Below, piece after piece: positions 5,867-6,923 of a stretch of 6,923 nt of DNA. The DNA lies in assembly GCA_021792815.1 (NCBI GenBank), contig JAJYTX010000144.1, positions 1-6,923 on the forward strand, written 5' to 3'. Positions within the stretch are counted from its first letter, which is position 1; each line of letters begins with the position of its first letter. Under the pieces are notes generated by a model. The model worked only from the letters and a program-made list of their open reading frames with translations. It did not search any database and had not been told where the DNA came from. A program made the position numbers and the translations under genes. The DNA is from Pseudomonadota bacterium. GTDB taxonomy: Bacteria; Pseudomonadota; Gammaproteobacteria; Steroidobacterales; Steroidobacteraceae.

Positions 5867-6847
5867 TCAGCCGAGCAGGGATTTGACGCCTTCGCGCTCC
5901 TCGCGCAGCTCCCCGAGAGTCGCGTCCATGCGCTTGCGGCTGAACTCGTCGATCGGCAGGCCCTGCACGATCTGGTATTCGCCGTTCTTCGTGGTCACGG
6001 GGTAGGAGTAGATCACCCCTTCCGGGATGCCGTAGCTGCCGTCCGACGGCACGGCCATGCTGACCCAGTCGCCCTCCGGCGTGCCATGCACCCAGGTGTG
6101 GATGTGATCGATGGCGGCCGAAGCGGCCGAGGCGGCCGAGGAGGCGCCCCGGGCCTTGATGATGGCCGCTCCGCGCTGCTGGACAACCGGGATGAAAGTC
6201 TGCTCCACCCAGGCGGCATCGACCAGAGAGCGGGCCGGTTTGCCGCCGACCAGAGCGTGGTTGATGTCAGGGTATTGGGTGGAGGAGTGGTTGCCCCACA
6301 CGGTCATGCGGCGGATGTCGCGCACGTGGCTGGAGGTCTTCTCGGCGAGCTGTGACAGCGCCCGGTTGTGGTCGAGACGCATCATGGCCGTGAAGTTGCG
6401 CGGATTGAGGTCCTTGGCGTTGGCGCGCGCGATCAGCGCGTTGGTGTTGGCCGGATTGCCGACAACCAATACCCTGACGTTGCGGTCGGCGACCTCGTTG
6501 AGCGCCCGGCCCTGCGCCGAGAAGATCTGCGCGTTGGCGAGCAGCAGGTCCTTACGTTCCATGCCCGGGCCGCGCGGACGGGCGCCCACCAGCAGTGCCA
6601 CGTGGCAGTCGCGGAACGCCACCTTCGCATCATCCGTGGCCATCACCCGGTTGAGCCCGGGGAAGGCGCAGTCGGCGAGCTCCATGACCACCCCGTTGAG
6701 CGCCTGCAGGGCCGGGGTGACCTCCAGCAGGTGCAGGTTCACCGGCTGGTCGGGGCCGAGCAGCGCTCCGGAGGCGACGCGGAAGGCAAGTGCATAGCCG
6801 ATCTGGCCGGCGGCGCCGGTGATCGCGACATTCAGGGCGGATTTCAT
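5867..6847 (-). CDS. mdh: Malate dehydrogenase (NAD-dependent)
   Basis: The 326-residue cytoplasmic enzyme interconverts malate and oxaloacetate with NAD in the TCA cycle. The Rossmann start [20 protein letters not shown] holds the GxxGxxG loop G11-G14-G17. The substrate loop [15 protein letters not shown] (88-102) carries the active-site arginines, [12 protein letters not shown] (128-139) binds the nicotinamide side, and D159 of LDHNRA plus H187 of VWGNHSS form the catalytic pair. The second half includes [19 protein letters not shown] (259-277). Length and motifs match the cytosolic-type malate dehydrogenases of beta-proteobacteria and Xanthomonas-like bacteria rather than the E. coli type. 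The frame remains open upstream to a TTG at 6883, but family N-termini fit [11 protein letters not shown], and the candidate promoter would start transcription inside the extension. The ribosome binding site is weak (a GGA about 10 bases before ATG). It appears to be a single-gene unit, with a promoter upstream and a strong hairpin downstream. Confidence 0.97.
   Translation of the reverse strand: MKSALNVAITGAAGQIGYALAFRVASGALLGPDQPVNLHLLEVTPALQALNGVVMELADCAFPGLNRVMATDDAKVAFRDCHVALLVGARPRGPGMERKDLLLANAQIFSAQGRALNEVADRNVRVLVVGNPANTNALIARANAKDLNPRNFTAMMRLDHNRALSQLAEKTSSHVRDIRRMTVWGNHSSTQYPDINHALVGGKPARSLVDAAWVEQTFIPVVQQRGAAIIKARGASSAASAASAAIDHIHTWVHGTPEGDWVSMAVPSDGSYGIPEGVIYSYPVTTKNGEYQIVQGLPIDEFSRKRMDATLGELREEREGVKSLLG
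6114..6140. repeat. Three tandem 9-base units inside mdh
   Basis: GCGGCCGAA, GCGGCCGAG and GCGGCCGAG follow each other in frame and encode the small-residue ASAASAA stretch (about residues 236-245) before the DHIH segment. Family members share a similar Ala/Ser-rich helix here, so the repeat reflects protein sequence and GC-rich codon choice. The copy number could vary by slippage without breaking the frame. Confidence 0.6.
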
Positions 6848-6883
6848 GGTGCTCGAGTCCGTGCAGGGGAAGAAAGGGCGCAA

Positions 6884-6913
6884 ATTCTACCGCCGATAGA
6901 CGCGTCTTATCAC
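6884..6913 (-). promoter_or_regulatory. Candidate sigma70-type promoter of mdh
   Basis: On the minus strand, GTGATA (6908-6913, four of six matches to TTGACA) lies 18 bases before TAGAAT (6884-6889, five of six matches to TATAAT). Transcription would start near 6877, giving a leader of about 30 bases to the mdh ATG. The position and spacing are reasonable, and the region is less GC-rich than its surroundings. It is predicted by eye only. Confidence 0.5.
6895..6911. promoter_or_regulatory. Near-palindrome in the mdh promoter spacer, possible operator
   Basis: AGACGCGTCT (6898-6907) is a perfect 10-base palindrome. It is flanked by GAT on one side and ATC on the other, so the symmetry extends to 17 bases apart from one extra T at 6908. 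It sits between the candidate -35 and -10 elements, where a bound repressor would block RNA polymerase. The regulator is unknown and the match may be chance. Confidence 0.35.
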
Positions 6914-6923
6914 CCCGATTCGG

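Noticed and set aside
5867..6797. Plus-strand open frames opposite mdh (5765-6355 and 6111-6797)
   Set aside because: They run antisense to the clearly conserved malate dehydrogenase frame and show no motifs of their own.
6848..6883. N-terminal extension of malate dehydrogenase from a TTG at 6883
   Set aside because: The family starts a few residues before the GxxGxxG loop, which fits the ATG at 6847, and the extension would overlap the predicted transcription start.

Overview
All five recognisable genes in this window lie on the minus strand, so it reads right to left: mdh, fadE, dinB, gspA, gspB (the last cut by the left edge). The DNA is GC-rich, and long antisense open frames run across the real genes, as expected at high GC. 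The FadE protein is of the gammaproteobacterial type. The malate dehydrogenase is the long form with a [15 protein letters not shown] loop, familiar from beta-proteobacteria and Xanthomonas-like gammaproteobacteria. GspA/GspB belong to gammaproteobacterial type II secretion. Together these suggest a high-GC gammaproteobacterium near the Xanthomonadales/Nevskiales/Steroidobacter group; this placement is inference from memory of the families, not from a search.

Right part (about 5867-6923): mdh, a complete NAD-dependent malate dehydrogenase of the TCA cycle, with a plausible sigma70-type promoter just upstream and a near-palindrome lying in the promoter spacer. After mdh comes a gap of about 180 bases holding a perfect 16-bp stem, two further GC-rich palindromes, a possible promoter and a good ribosome binding site for fadE.

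Middle (2943-5687): fadE, a complete membrane-anchored FAD acyl-CoA dehydrogenase (first oxidation step of beta-oxidation), followed directly by a 9-bp hairpin and a gap of about 200 bases with no convincing gene.

Left part (1-2942): dinB (translesion DNA polymerase IV), then after 21 bases gspA (AAA+ ATPase with one membrane segment, a C39-peptidase-like region and a peptidoglycan-binding domain), then after 13 bases the start of gspB. GspA and GspB are known partners that help the type II secretion secretin cross the peptidoglycan. gspA and gspB look translationally coupled; dinB may be cotranscribed with them.

The genes are conserved housekeeping or cell-envelope functions and show no sign of mobile DNA, CRISPR or a defence island. 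I find no undescribed system here. The points worth a second look are regulatory: the hairpins between genes, the operator-like palindrome at the mdh promoter, the poor ribosome binding sites of gspA and dinB, and the unusual gene order of a DNA polymerase next to a secretion pair.
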